Origin: an uncultured Clostridia bacterium | Lineage (GTDB): Bacteria > Bacillota > Clostridia > Christensenellales > UBA1242 | Direction: 5' to 3' | DNA: 37,063 nucleotides | Assembly (NCBI GenBank): GCA_934747775.1 | Contig: CAKVHA010000011.1 | Coordinates: 1 to 37,063 of the forward strand | Shown here: positions 23,166-30,817 of the stretch, in pieces | How the letters are laid out: every line of letters begins with the position of its first letter | How positions within the stretch are numbered: position 1 is the stretch's first letter | Made by a program: the position numbers and the translations under genes | The notes under the pieces: model-generated | Told to the model about the DNA's origin: nothing | Seen by the model: only the letters and a program-made list of their open reading frames with translations | The model's database searches: none

Positions 23166-23194
23166 TGTACAAATTATTTTTTATATGGTATAAT
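23166..23194 (+). promoter_or_regulatory. Promoter of the Ppx-like/MreB-like operon
   Basis: TGTACA (23166-23171) and TATAAT (23189-23194) are 17 bp apart, and TGG directly before the -10 gives an extended -10 element. The first gene starts 38 bp downstream. It serves at least the two genes up to the terminator at 25803. Confidence 0.6.
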
Positions 23195-23232
23195 GTGGTT
23201 AGTTAAATAGGCAAAACAAAGGAGAGATACAA

Positions 23233-24747
23233 TTGGAAAATATAGCAATAGTTCTTTTAAATTCGGATAGCATTAAGATGCAGTTTGTGCACATTAATAA
23301 AAATAAATCGTTTGCACCTTACAAAACAATCACAATGCCTGTTAATATTACTAAAGATTTTTATAGCGACAACTTTTTTAAGCCAGCAGTAATTAAAGAA
23401 GTTGTTTCAATAATTAAAGTGTATAAACAAATGATGGACGCTGCAGAAATTAAAACTGCTTTGTGCTACGCAACAAGTTTGCTTAACGACGCTAAAAACA
23501 ACAACGGCGTGCTAAACGAAATTCAAAACGTAACGGGGCTTACTTTTAACGTAATTACTCCGCAAGATATGATTAATTTTAATTACACTGCAGTTATTAA
23601 CACATTCAACAAGCCTAAAAGCTTGATTGTGGATATTTCAAACTTCAACACAACATTTGTGCTATATAACCGCCGTAATATTATAGAAACTAAAGTTATC
23701 CCAATGGGATATGAAACAATATACAACAAACTTGACCGCTCGGCTGGCGATGCAGAAAAGTATTGCACAGAAGTGGAAAATTTGTTCAAACAAGAAATTA
23801 AAGACTTAAGCTTTGCGCTAGAACTTCCAGAAGAGTTTGAAGTTGTTGGTGTGGGCAATATGTTTAACAATCTTGGAGTTTTAGCAAGAAAAGCTAAAAA
23901 ATATCCGCTAGACCTTGCGCATAATTTCCCTGTTGAAAAACAAGACTTTGATAAGGTTTTTGGTGTTTTAAAAACTCAAGACATCTTAAAACCAGCTAAA
24001 ATTAAGCAAGTTTCACTAGAAGATAGCAAGTATTTGCTAACTGCGTTCACAATGATAAACACATTTTTGGGTCTTTGCAACAAAGACGTTGTTACAATTA
24101 GCCGTACAGGTTTTATAGAAGGTGTTGCGCTAAATTACGCAATTCCACTTACAATGGAAAAACCTATCAGCGACACACTTGGTTATAGTTTGCAAACTAT
24201 TAACGAGTATTATGACAATGGAAACGAAGTGGCTGTTCACAACTACAACTTGTCTATGATTTTGTTTAAACAACTTAAAGTTTTGCACAAATTGGGCAGA
24301 ACATATATAAGAGTGCTTAGAATTGCTAGTTATTTACACAATGCGGGCGCAAGAGTAAATTATCACGATAAAGAAAAAATTGCATTCAACATTATTTTAA
24401 ATAGCGAGATTTATGGTGTTTCGCACGCTGAAATCGTTATGGCAAGCTTTGTTGCGGAATTATGTGATATTGATAATTTTAGCCTAGTAGAATGGGTTAA
24501 ATATAAAGATTTGCTTACCGATGATGATTTACAAGCTGTTAAAAAATTGGCAGTAATCTTAAAAATTGCCGAAGGTTTAAATATCACCGGATTTGGCAGT
24601 GTTGTAGACATCAATTGTGATATTTTAGGCGATAGCGTTATTATGAAAACAATAGTAAATAACGATAGTATGTTGGAAATTAAATACGCAAGTTTGGTTG
24701 CCAACGAATTTAAAAAATGTTTTAATAAAAATCTAGAAATAATTTAA
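23233..24747 (+). CDS. Ppx/GppA-like protein with degenerate catalytic motifs
   Basis: A 504-residue protein with the layout of exopolyphosphatase/pppGpp phosphohydrolase: an N-terminal ASKHA-fold phosphatase and a C-terminal HD-like helical domain. It starts at TTG behind AAAGGAGAG. Recognisable family positions are ATSLLNDAKN, VGVGNMFNNLG, RTGFIEGVALNYAI, then ASYLHNAGARVNYHDK and IILNSEIYGVSHAEIVMAS. The catalytic motifs are altered. The DLGSNS loop is LLNSDS (8-13), the NEE glutamates read PQD (110-112), the glycine loop DIGGGST is DISNFNT (134-140), and the HD pair is H369-N370. Hydrolysis of polyphosphate or pppGpp therefore seems unlikely; a binding or scaffold role is an inference. 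An MreB-like gene follows after 9 bp. Confidence 0.8.
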   Translation: MENIAIVLLNSDSIKMQFVHINKNKSFAPYKTITMPVNITKDFYSDNFFKPAVIKEVVSIIKVYKQMMDAAEIKTALCYATSLLNDAKNNNGVLNEIQNVTGLTFNVITPQDMINFNYTAVINTFNKPKSLIVDISNFNTTFVLYNRRNIIETKVIPMGYETIYNKLDRSAGDAEKYCTEVENLFKQEIKDLSFALELPEEFEVVGVGNMFNNLGVLARKAKKYPLDLAHNFPVEKQDFDKVFGVLKTQDILKPAKIKQVSLEDSKYLLTAFTMINTFLGLCNKDVVTISRTGFIEGVALNYAIPLTMEKPISDTLGYSLQTINEYYDNGNEVAVHNYNLSMILFKQLKVLHKLGRTYIRVLRIASYLHNAGARVNYHDKEKIAFNIILNSEIYGVSHAEIVMASFVAELCDIDNFSLVEWVKYKDLLTDDDLQAVKKLAVILKIAEGLNITGFGSVVDINCDILGDSVIMKTIVNNDSMLEIKYASLVANEFKKCFNKNLEII

Positions 24748-24756
24748 GGAAAAATT

Positions 24757-25758
24757 ATGGCTAAGTATAACATTGCAATAAGTTTGGGTTGTACTAATAC
24801 ATTAATAATAAAATCGGGAGTGGGCGTTGTTTTAAACGAGCCCACTTTACTTTTAATTAACCCTAAAAACATTAAAGATGATATTGTTGCTGTTGGAAAC
24901 GATGTTTTTTCAAACCAGCACAAAAATGCGGATTATCAAATTGTAAGCCCAGTTAATGGCGGAACAATTACAAACAAAGAATATGCTAAAAAAATGCTAA
25001 CAAAATACTTGGAAAAGCTAAATGAAAGAAAGTTTTTTAGGGGTAATTTGTTGTGGCTTACTCCAACAAGTATTTCCGATAACGACAAAAATGAGTTTAT
25101 AAACTTAGGTTATGGATTAGGTTTTAAAAACGTGGCTGTTTGCCCAAGTGTTATTGCTGCCTTCCAAGAATTAGAAGTGGACGAAACCAATAAGCGAGCT
25201 CATATGTTGGTTGACATTGGCGGTGGAACAACAAATGTTTCTGTTGTGTTAAAAGGCAAAATTATGCAAGGCTGCACAATGGATTTTGGCGGAAATGACC
25301 TAGATTTTTCGGTTATGAACTATATAAAAAATGCGTTTAATGTAGATGTTAATCAGTTTTACGCTAAAAAGATTAAAGAAAATATCAACAGTGTTTTGCC
25401 AAACGATACGCTTGGCTGCTCGGTGATTTTGCCAGACGAGGCTGGAGTTGGAAACGAATTACAACTAACTGCGCGTGAACTTAGAAATGTGTATATTCCA
25501 TATTTTATGGATGTTTGTGCGTGTATCTCAAATGTGCTTAATTTGTGCAGTAACGATATTGTGAGTGACATTAAAAAAACTGGCATATACTTGTGTGGTG
25601 GTGTTGCAAATATTACAGGGTTAGATAAGTTTATTCAAGGTAAAATTGGTGTAACAGTGTACTTGGTGGAACGTCCAGAGTTTACTTCCGCATTCGGTGC
25701 AGAAAAAATACTTAATGAGCCAGAAAAATTGGATAATTTAATAGAACTAAATTTATAA
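24757..25758 (+). CDS. Divergent MreB/actin-like protein
   Basis: A 333-residue protein, the normal length of MreB, which forms membrane-bound filaments guiding wall synthesis. Family landmarks include the start ISLGCTNTLIIKSG, VVLNEPTLLL, the repeated IVSPVNGGTITNKEYAKKML, the phosphate-2 loop VDIGGGTTNVSVV (Asp153) and the adenosine motif GIYLCGGVANITGLD. The phosphate-1 loop, normally DLGTANT, has Ser9 instead of Asp. Overall similarity to MreB or Mbl looks low. mreC and mreD do not follow. The gene is coupled closely (9 bp) to the Ppx-like gene; both belong to the ASKHA superfamily. It may act in shape control or a sporulation-specific process; StbA/ParM-like or FtsA-like identity is less likely given the MreB-type N terminus. 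Confidence 0.8.
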   Translation: MAKYNIAISLGCTNTLIIKSGVGVVLNEPTLLLINPKNIKDDIVAVGNDVFSNQHKNADYQIVSPVNGGTITNKEYAKKMLTKYLEKLNERKFFRGNLLWLTPTSISDNDKNEFINLGYGLGFKNVAVCPSVIAAFQELEVDETNKRAHMLVDIGGGTTNVSVVLKGKIMQGCTMDFGGNDLDFSVMNYIKNAFNVDVNQFYAKKIKENINSVLPNDTLGCSVILPDEAGVGNELQLTARELRNVYIPYFMDVCACISNVLNLCSNDIVSDIKKTGIYLCGGVANITGLDKFIQGKIGVTVYLVERPEFTSAFGAEKILNEPEKLDNLIELNL

Positions 25759-25802
25759 TGTTTATTGTAGAAAATTAGTTATTTTTAAAACAAAATAACG
25801 AT

Positions 25803-25852
25803 AAAAATGTAAAGTGCATCCTAAATTATTGGGTTTGCTTTACATTTTTTTT
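25803..25852 (+). terminator. Terminator after the MreB-like gene
   Basis: AAAATGTAAAG (25804-25814) pairs with CTTTACATTTT (25838-25848), followed by further T. The loop is large (about 23 bases). A TAAAAT at 25855-25860 just beyond may be the -10 of a separate minDE promoter, but I see no good -35. Confidence 0.82.
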
Positions 25853-25884
25853 GCTAAAATGTACCCTTATTTTAAGGAGTAGTT

Positions 25885-26676
25885 ATGGCAAGAAGAATTG
25901 TAATTACAAGCGGCAAAGGTGGAGTTGGCAAAACGACAATTTGTGCCAACTTAGGATACGCGCTTGCAAGCATTGGTCAAAAAGTTTTGGTTATGGACGG
26001 CGATATTGGGTTAAACAATTTGGACGTTGTTCTTGGTGTGGAAAATAAAATTGTTTACGATTTGGTTGATGTTTTGTCTGGTAGATGTCGCCCAAAACAA
26101 GCATTGATACAAGATTTTTTTGTGCCTAATTTGTTTATTTTGCCAAGTAATCAAATGTATTGCAATTATGACATTTCCACACAACTTAAAGAAATATTAA
26201 TTCAATTGGACGATTTTTTTGACTATATTTTAATAGATTGTCCAGCTGGCATTGAAAATGGTTTTGCTCGTGCAATATCGTGCGCAACTGAAGCGATAAT
26301 AGTAACAACACCGCATTTGTCGGCAATACGCGATGCGGATAAGGTGATTACAATTTTAAATTCAAGTAAAATTTCGTGTATCGGAGTAATAATAAACAGA
26401 GCGCGAGGCGATTTGGTTTTAAGTGGCGAAATGTTGGGAATGGAGCAAATTGGAAAATATTTAAAAGCCGATGTATTAGGTGTTGTGCCCGAAGACGATT
26501 GTATATCATATCAGTTAATGAGTTCGGGACAACTTACAAAACGTGCTGAGTCGTACTTAGCTTTTAATAGCATAATAAAAAAACTGCATTATGGTGAAGA
26601 TGAAATATTTGATTGTACTAAAAAGTATAAAGGATTTTTTGGAAACCTTAAAAAAAGTTTTAGGAAGTGGGTATGA
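25885..26676 (+). CDS. minD: Septum-site determining ATPase MinD
   Basis: A ParA-family membrane ATPase that places the division site and in some spore formers acts at polar septation. The 263-residue protein has the deviant Walker A GKGGVGKTT at residues 10-18, DGDIGLNNLDVVLG, the Walker B region YILIDCPAGIENGF, and the C-terminal amphipathic membrane helix GFFGNLKKSFRKWV. AAGGAG precedes the ATG. It overlaps minE by four bases. minC, its usual partner, is not present on either side. Confidence 0.95.
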   Translation: MARRIVITSGKGGVGKTTICANLGYALASIGQKVLVMDGDIGLNNLDVVLGVENKIVYDLVDVLSGRCRPKQALIQDFFVPNLFILPSNQMYCNYDISTQLKEILIQLDDFFDYILIDCPAGIENGFARAISCATEAIIVTTPHLSAIRDADKVITILNSSKISCIGVIINRARGDLVLSGEMLGMEQIGKYLKADVLGVVPEDDCISYQLMSSGQLTKRAESYLAFNSIIKKLHYGEDEIFDCTKKYKGFFGNLKKSFRKWV

Positions 26677-26909
26677 ACAATTTATTAGCAACAACAAGAA
26701 TAAATAATTTAATAAAAGCGGATAAAAAAGATAATCCCGAAAAGCTTATAAAGCTAATAAAAAGTGAAGTAGTGTATGTGCTAAAAAATTATATGGAAAT
26801 TAATGCGGACGATGTAAAAATGGATATAGGCATAGACAATATGGGTAAGTATGTAATTAATTTTTCGTGTGAAGCAAATCGAATTTTTGTGGTTCAAACA
26901 TTGTTGTAA
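26673..26909 (+). CDS. minE: Cell division topological specificity factor MinE, divergent
   Basis: MinE stimulates MinD ATPase and drives pole-to-pole oscillation or ring formation. The 78-residue protein starts at the ATG of an ATGA overlap with minD; a GTG two codons earlier is less likely. Residues 1-18 could form the membrane-targeting and MinD-binding part. The C-terminal IKSEVVYVLKNYMEINADDV followed by a DIGIDNMG strand matches the MinE dimer domain. Many usual residues differ, but position and length support the call. Confidence 0.85.
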   Translation: MNNLLATTRINNLIKADKKDNPEKLIKLIKSEVVYVLKNYMEINADDVKMDIGIDNMGKYVINFSCEANRIFVVQTLL

Positions 26910-27057
26910 AACTGCAATGTATACTAAAATTATAAAGTAATTTTTAAAATTTATTAAATACATTATTTACTAAAAAAACAAAAAATTAATTAATCTTCAC
27001 TAAAATGATGACAATTTCTAAATAATATAATTCAAGTAAAAATTTAATATGAAAAGC

Positions 27058-27090
27058 ATATGACTTATTTTTTTAAGTCATATTTTTTTT
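27058..27090 (+). terminator. Terminator after minDE / possible attenuator before spoIVFA
   Basis: ATATGACTTA (27058-27067) pairs with TAAGTCATAT (27074-27083) around T6, followed by eight T. It lies nearly 150 bp beyond minE but only about 30 bp before the SpoIVFA-like start. A TATAAT at 27026-27031 lies upstream of it. The hairpin therefore either ends minDE transcription or sits in the leader of the next operon. Confidence 0.75.
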
Positions 27091-27120
27091 GTTTTGTTAA
27101 TAGATATTAATGAGGAATTT

Positions 27121-27684
27121 ATGAAAAAAATATCAATTACTGCAGTATACAAACATAACATTGTTTATAAAAACATTAAACACAAAAACGTAAAAACATT
27201 TGCTTTGGCAATGTGTGTTTTTGTTGTTATGTTTACATTATCTCTATTGCTAAATCCAATTAAAATTGTTAAAAGTGCTAGTGGACCAATCAATGAATTA
27301 TATCACGACGTGCAAAGTGCAACCTTTGTAAGTGGTGAAAATATTACTTTCATTTTGCCACTAAAAACAGATAAAATTGAGAACAAAAATTCGTGTTTGT
27401 GTCTTACGGTAACAGATAGTATTATGGTAATTTCGCCAGCTAATGGTGAGATTGTTGAGATAAGTAAAGACCTAAACAAAACCATAAAAATTAAGTGTAC
27501 AAATCTCATTACCATAAGTATAAGTGGAGTAAATGTTTGTGGTGTAACGGTAGGTCAATTTGTAAAACAAGGCAAAGAAATTGCCACTGTAAAACAAGGC
27601 GATATTGTTCAAGTTAAGGTATTTGAAAACAATAAAATTAAAGATGGATTATATGTTTATAAGAGCTTTATAAAATGGGATTAA
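27121..27684 (+). CDS. SpoIVFA-like membrane protein with degenerate M23/LytM domain
   Basis: A 187-residue protein starting at the ATG at 27121 behind GAGGAA; an in-frame TTG 27 bases earlier lacks a site. One membrane helix (about 25-44, FALAMCVFVVMFTLSLLL) is followed by an outward domain. ISPANGEIVEISKDLNKTIK and GVTVGQFVKQGKEIATVKQG correspond to the LytM beta-sheet, and the end reads GLYVYKSFIKWD. The histidine/aspartate zinc ligands of active M23 peptidases are missing, as in SpoIVFA, which holds the SpoIVFB protease inactive until signalled from the forespore. Overlap of 10 bases with a SpoIVFB gene strongly supports this. Confidence 0.83.
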   Translation: MKKISITAVYKHNIVYKNIKHKNVKTFALAMCVFVVMFTLSLLLNPIKIVKSASGPINELYHDVQSATFVSGENITFILPLKTDKIENKNSCLCLTVTDSIMVISPANGEIVEISKDLNKTIKIKCTNLITISISGVNVCGVTVGQFVKQGKEIATVKQGDIVQVKVFENNKIKDGLYVYKSFIKWD

Positions 27685-28454
27685 AGATAAAAGTACATTA
27701 TTCATTTTATATATTTTTATTTTTTGTTGTATATTTTTGTGATTTTTTAATGTTTTTTACCTATTTTTTTGCATTATTTTTACACGAGTTAAGTCACTAC
27801 TTTATGTCAAAAACATCTAGCAATTTGTCAGAAACTATGTATATATATCCGTATGGAATGTGTTTAAGTGTCAAAAACACATCAAAAAACTTGTTTAAAA
27901 ATTTTTTAATATTTTTCATTGGTCCATTTGTAAATATTTTATTAGCATTAATATGCGTTTCTGTTTGGTGGTTGTTTCCGATTTCTTTTTATTATTTAAA
28001 AAACTTTGTTTTTGTTAATTTAATGCTGGGTCTTTTTAATCTTATTCCGCTTGTTCCACTAGATGGTGGAAACATCTTATTGTTGTTTATAAAAGATAAA
28101 TATTCAAAGCGGAAAGCTATAAAATTAATGAAAATAATATCACTTGGTTTTGCTATTTTGTTTTTAATGCTTTTTATTTACTCTATATTTTCAGCTGTTA
28201 ATTTTACATTTTTTTGTATTGCTTTTTTCTTTATTTCTGTTTGCATTAGTAAGCCGTTTGACTACAATGAAGTTAATAAAATTGCGTGCGAAAAAGTAAG
28301 AGATGTTGTTATTTATTCAGTAGATATAAAAACAAATATTGTGGATTTAAAAAAATATTTTGATAAAACAAAATTTGTGCAATTTTATTTTTTGAATGAC
28401 AATAAAAAAATTATTAAAATATTAAGTCAAGATGATTTAGAAAAAATGTTGTAA
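27675..28454 (+). CDS. spoIVFB: SpoIVFB-like intramembrane zinc metalloprotease (M50B)
   Basis: A site-2-type protease that cleaves pro-sigma-K in the outer forespore membrane of spore formers. The 259-residue protein has the HExxH motif LHELSHYFM (His37, Glu38, His41) in a membrane helix. The third ligand motif LIPLVPLDGGN has Asp130. Six hydrophobic segments are visible. The C-terminal 60 residues (VVIYSVDIKTNIVDLKKYFD) resemble one half of the CBS domain present in Bacillus SpoIVFB, which senses ATP. It overlaps the SpoIVFA-like gene. No sigK is visible in the window. Confidence 0.88.
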   Translation: MGLKIKVHYSFYIFLFFVVYFCDFLMFFTYFFALFLHELSHYFMSKTSSNLSETMYIYPYGMCLSVKNTSKNLFKNFLIFFIGPFVNILLALICVSVWWLFPISFYYLKNFVFVNLMLGLFNLIPLVPLDGGNILLLFIKDKYSKRKAIKLMKIISLGFAILFLMLFIYSIFSAVNFTFFCIAFFFISVCISKPFDYNEVNKIACEKVRDVVIYSVDIKTNIVDLKKYFDKTKFVQFYFLNDNKKIIKILSQDDLEKML

Positions 28455-28536
28455 CTTATTTTTTATTTTTGAAATTTTTATTTTGTGCATTTCTTAGATT
28501 CCTTGTTAAATAAATTTTCCCCTTAAGATTTTTTAA

Positions 28537-28588
28537 AGAAGCACTAAGGTTTGGTTTTAAACTAAACTTATTTTAGTGCTTTATTTTT
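28537..28588 (+). terminator. Terminator after spoIVFB
   Basis: AAGCACTAA (28539-28547) pairs with TTAGTGCTT (28573-28581) with an inner imperfect stem, followed by ATTTTTTG. It closes the spoIVFAB unit and its T-run overlaps the promoter region of comEC. Confidence 0.82.
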
Positions 28589-28599
28589 TGTATTAATTA

Positions 28600-28615
28600 T
28601 GATATTATTAATTAT
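28600..28615 (+). promoter_or_regulatory. Extended -10 promoter giving a probable leaderless comEC transcript
   Basis: TGA followed by TATTAT (28600-28608) is an extended -10 element. Its expected start point, about 7 bases downstream, falls at 28615-28616, exactly on the comEC ATG. The only -35 at 17 bp is a poor TTTATT (28580-28585). No Shine-Dalgarno precedes the ATG, consistent with a leaderless mRNA. Confidence 0.45.
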
Positions 28616-30802
28616 ATGATACAAAAGACAAGGTGGATAAACTTAAGATTTTTTTTCGTAACATTTGCTGGAATAATTTCTGGTATTTTATCTTTTTGTG
28701 CTTTTCTTAACCTTGTCGTTTTAAAACATTTTTTGTTTTTTCAGTTTTTGTTTGTTTTAATTTTTCTTGCTGATGTTGTTTTACTTTTTTATATTATTTT
28801 CAATAAAAAACATAAGCTTAAAAAGTACTTAAAATTTGCTTTGGCTTTTTTGTTGTGTTTTGTGATTGGAGCGAGCGGGTTTGCTATTAAGTATAACACA
28901 ATTTGTAAGTATCCGTTGTTTGAAGGAAAGCAAAACGTATCTGGTTCAATTTGTAGTTATGGATATCAAAAAAGTTATTACAAACTTGTACTAGATAATG
29001 TAAAAGTGGGCGAAAAAAAGATTAAGAGCATGCTCACAGTGTATGTTTATGAAAGTGTAGTTGTTCCAACCAACATTTCGCTCGGTGACCTTGTGGAATT
29101 TTCTGGCACGGTTAAAAAAGTGAATTTGTATTCAAACAACGAGTTTAAATTTGCCACTTATTCTTCTAATACGGTTTATTCTAGTGGTTCATCTTTTAGT
29201 GGTATGAAAATCACAGATAAAAAACCTAATTTTATCTACGCAATTCAAGATGCTATTAGGCGAGTGTTGGATAATAATATGAACGAAGAAAATAGTGCTA
29301 TTGCATATAGTGTAATTTTAGGCGATCACTCAAGGTTGAGTGATGAAGTAACCAATGCGTTTAATTATGCTGGTATATCGCACGTGCTGGCTGTTTCCGG
29401 CTTGCATGTTGGATTTTTGGTTGCTTTTTTATACTTTATAATAGGTTTGTTTAAGGGTGGACGCCGCACAAAATTTTTTATAACAACCCCAATACTTATT
29501 TTATATTGCATTATGTGTAATTTTACAGCTAGTGTAATACGTGCGTCAATTATGGCGATGGTCTTTATGATAAGCGATGTTATTGGTACGTGGTACGACC
29601 CATTAAATTCAATAGGTTTTTCGGGGACGTTAATCCTAATTTTTATGCCGCTAAATCTTTTTAGCTTGGGCTTTCAACTTACATTTATGTGCGTGTTTAC
29701 AATAGTCACTCTTGCCAACAGAGTGGAGCGTATACTTGTAAAAAAAGCGCATTTCCCTAAATGGATTGCGTCGAGTTTTGCGGTTTCCATTTGTGTTACA
29801 ATAGCGGTTATGCCGCTTACAGCAAATAGGCTGGGGGAAGTGTTTATTGCAAGCGTTTTTTCAAATCTTTTGGTCATTCCAATGTTGTCGGTGGCATATC
29901 CGTTGCTAATTTTGGCTATTTTGTTTGCACTAATGTGGTCAAAACTCTCATTTTTGCTTGTTTTACCAGAACTAATGCTGCATTTTATAAAAATAGTCGC
30001 AAACTTTTTTGCAAACATAAACCTTTTGCATTTTAGGTTGTTTAATCTTGGTTATTTAATTGTGTTTGCGTTTGTAATAATGTGTCTTGTGACAAGGTTT
30101 GTTATGGCAAACATCAAGGTGAAAACTGCTGTAGTGGCTTCGCTTGTGGTGATAAGTGTTGTGCTTTTGGGTGTTAGTGCAAGGTCTGCAACTTTTAAAT
30201 CTTACACATTAAAAACAACATATCAATATGATAATGTCTGTTCTATTTTAACTATGGCTGATAATAAAAAATTGCTGGTTGGATATGACCCGTATTATAC
30301 AAAATCACTAATCAATGAATCAAAAATAGCAACTTTTGATGCGTGGATTATGGCTGATTTTAAGCTAAACAGTATTGATGATTATATTGACTTTATAAAA
30401 CAAAATAAAATTAAATGTGTGGTTGTTCCACGTGTGGAAGAAATTACATCATACACGGTTTCAAAGCTTGCAAGTATAACTAATGTTAAGGTTACGCAAG
30501 ATGAAGATGTTTGCGGAGTAAAAATTAGCTTTATAATGGACAATAAAACAATTGGTGGTGTGCTGGTTAATGTAAATGGCACGACACTTCTTTTTGCGAG
30601 TGGAACAACTAGGGCTAAACTTAAGGTTTTAGATGAAAATGTGGATAAGGTTGATTATTTAATATTAAATTATTGTAAACACGATTTGATAAACGAGTAT
30701 AATATTAAGTATGATAAGTTGATATATCACAATGAAATAAATTTTAATCCAATTAACGCAACAAGTCTTGCAAATACTGACTATTATGAGATAAAATTAT
30801 AA
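28616..30802 (+). CDS. comEC: ComEC/Rec2-type DNA uptake channel with degenerate metallo-beta-lactamase domain
   Basis: A 728-residue membrane protein. The first 90 residues hold several helices, then a soluble DUF4131-like OB domain (about 105-195). The competence domain follows, with GDHSRLSDEVTNAFNYAGIS, HVLAVSGLHVGFL and many helices, including RASIMAMVFMISDVIG. In ComEC proteins the C terminus is a metallo-beta-lactamase nuclease with HxHxDH. Here the last 200 residues keep a beta-rich pattern (VCSILTMADNKKLLVGY, GVLVNVNGTTLLFASG) but no such histidine cluster. Transport of single-stranded DNA across the membrane is the family role; nuclease activity looks lost. holA follows after 15 bp, a common pairing. 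Confidence 0.9.
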   Translation: MIQKTRWINLRFFFVTFAGIISGILSFCAFLNLVVLKHFLFFQFLFVLIFLADVVLLFYIIFNKKHKLKKYLKFALAFLLCFVIGASGFAIKYNTICKYPLFEGKQNVSGSICSYGYQKSYYKLVLDNVKVGEKKIKSMLTVYVYESVVVPTNISLGDLVEFSGTVKKVNLYSNNEFKFATYSSNTVYSSGSSFSGMKITDKKPNFIYAIQDAIRRVLDNNMNEENSAIAYSVILGDHSRLSDEVTNAFNYAGISHVLAVSGLHVGFLVAFLYFIIGLFKGGRRTKFFITTPILILYCIMCNFTASVIRASIMAMVFMISDVIGTWYDPLNSIGFSGTLILIFMPLNLFSLGFQLTFMCVFTIVTLANRVERILVKKAHFPKWIASSFAVSICVTIAVMPLTANRLGEVFIASVFSNLLVIPMLSVAYPLLILAILFALMWSKLSFLLVLPELMLHFIKIVANFFANINLLHFRLFNLGYLIVFAFVIMCLVTRFVMANIKVKTAVVASLVVISVVLLGVSARSATFKSYTLKTTYQYDNVCSILTMADNKKLLVGYDPYYTKSLINESKIATFDAWIMADFKLNSIDDYIDFIKQNKIKCVVVPRVEEITSYTVSKLASITNVKVTQDEDVCGVKISFIMDNKTIGGVLVNVNGTTLLFASGTTRAKLKVLDENVDKVDYLILNYCKHDLINEYNIKYDKLIYHNEINFNPINATSLANTDYYEIKL

Positions 30803-30817
30803 AAAGGGGAAAACGAT

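Noticed and set aside
27094..27120. TTG start at 27094 for the SpoIVFA-like gene.
   Set aside because: It overlaps the terminator T-run region and lacks a ribosome binding site; the ATG at 27121 has GAGGAA.
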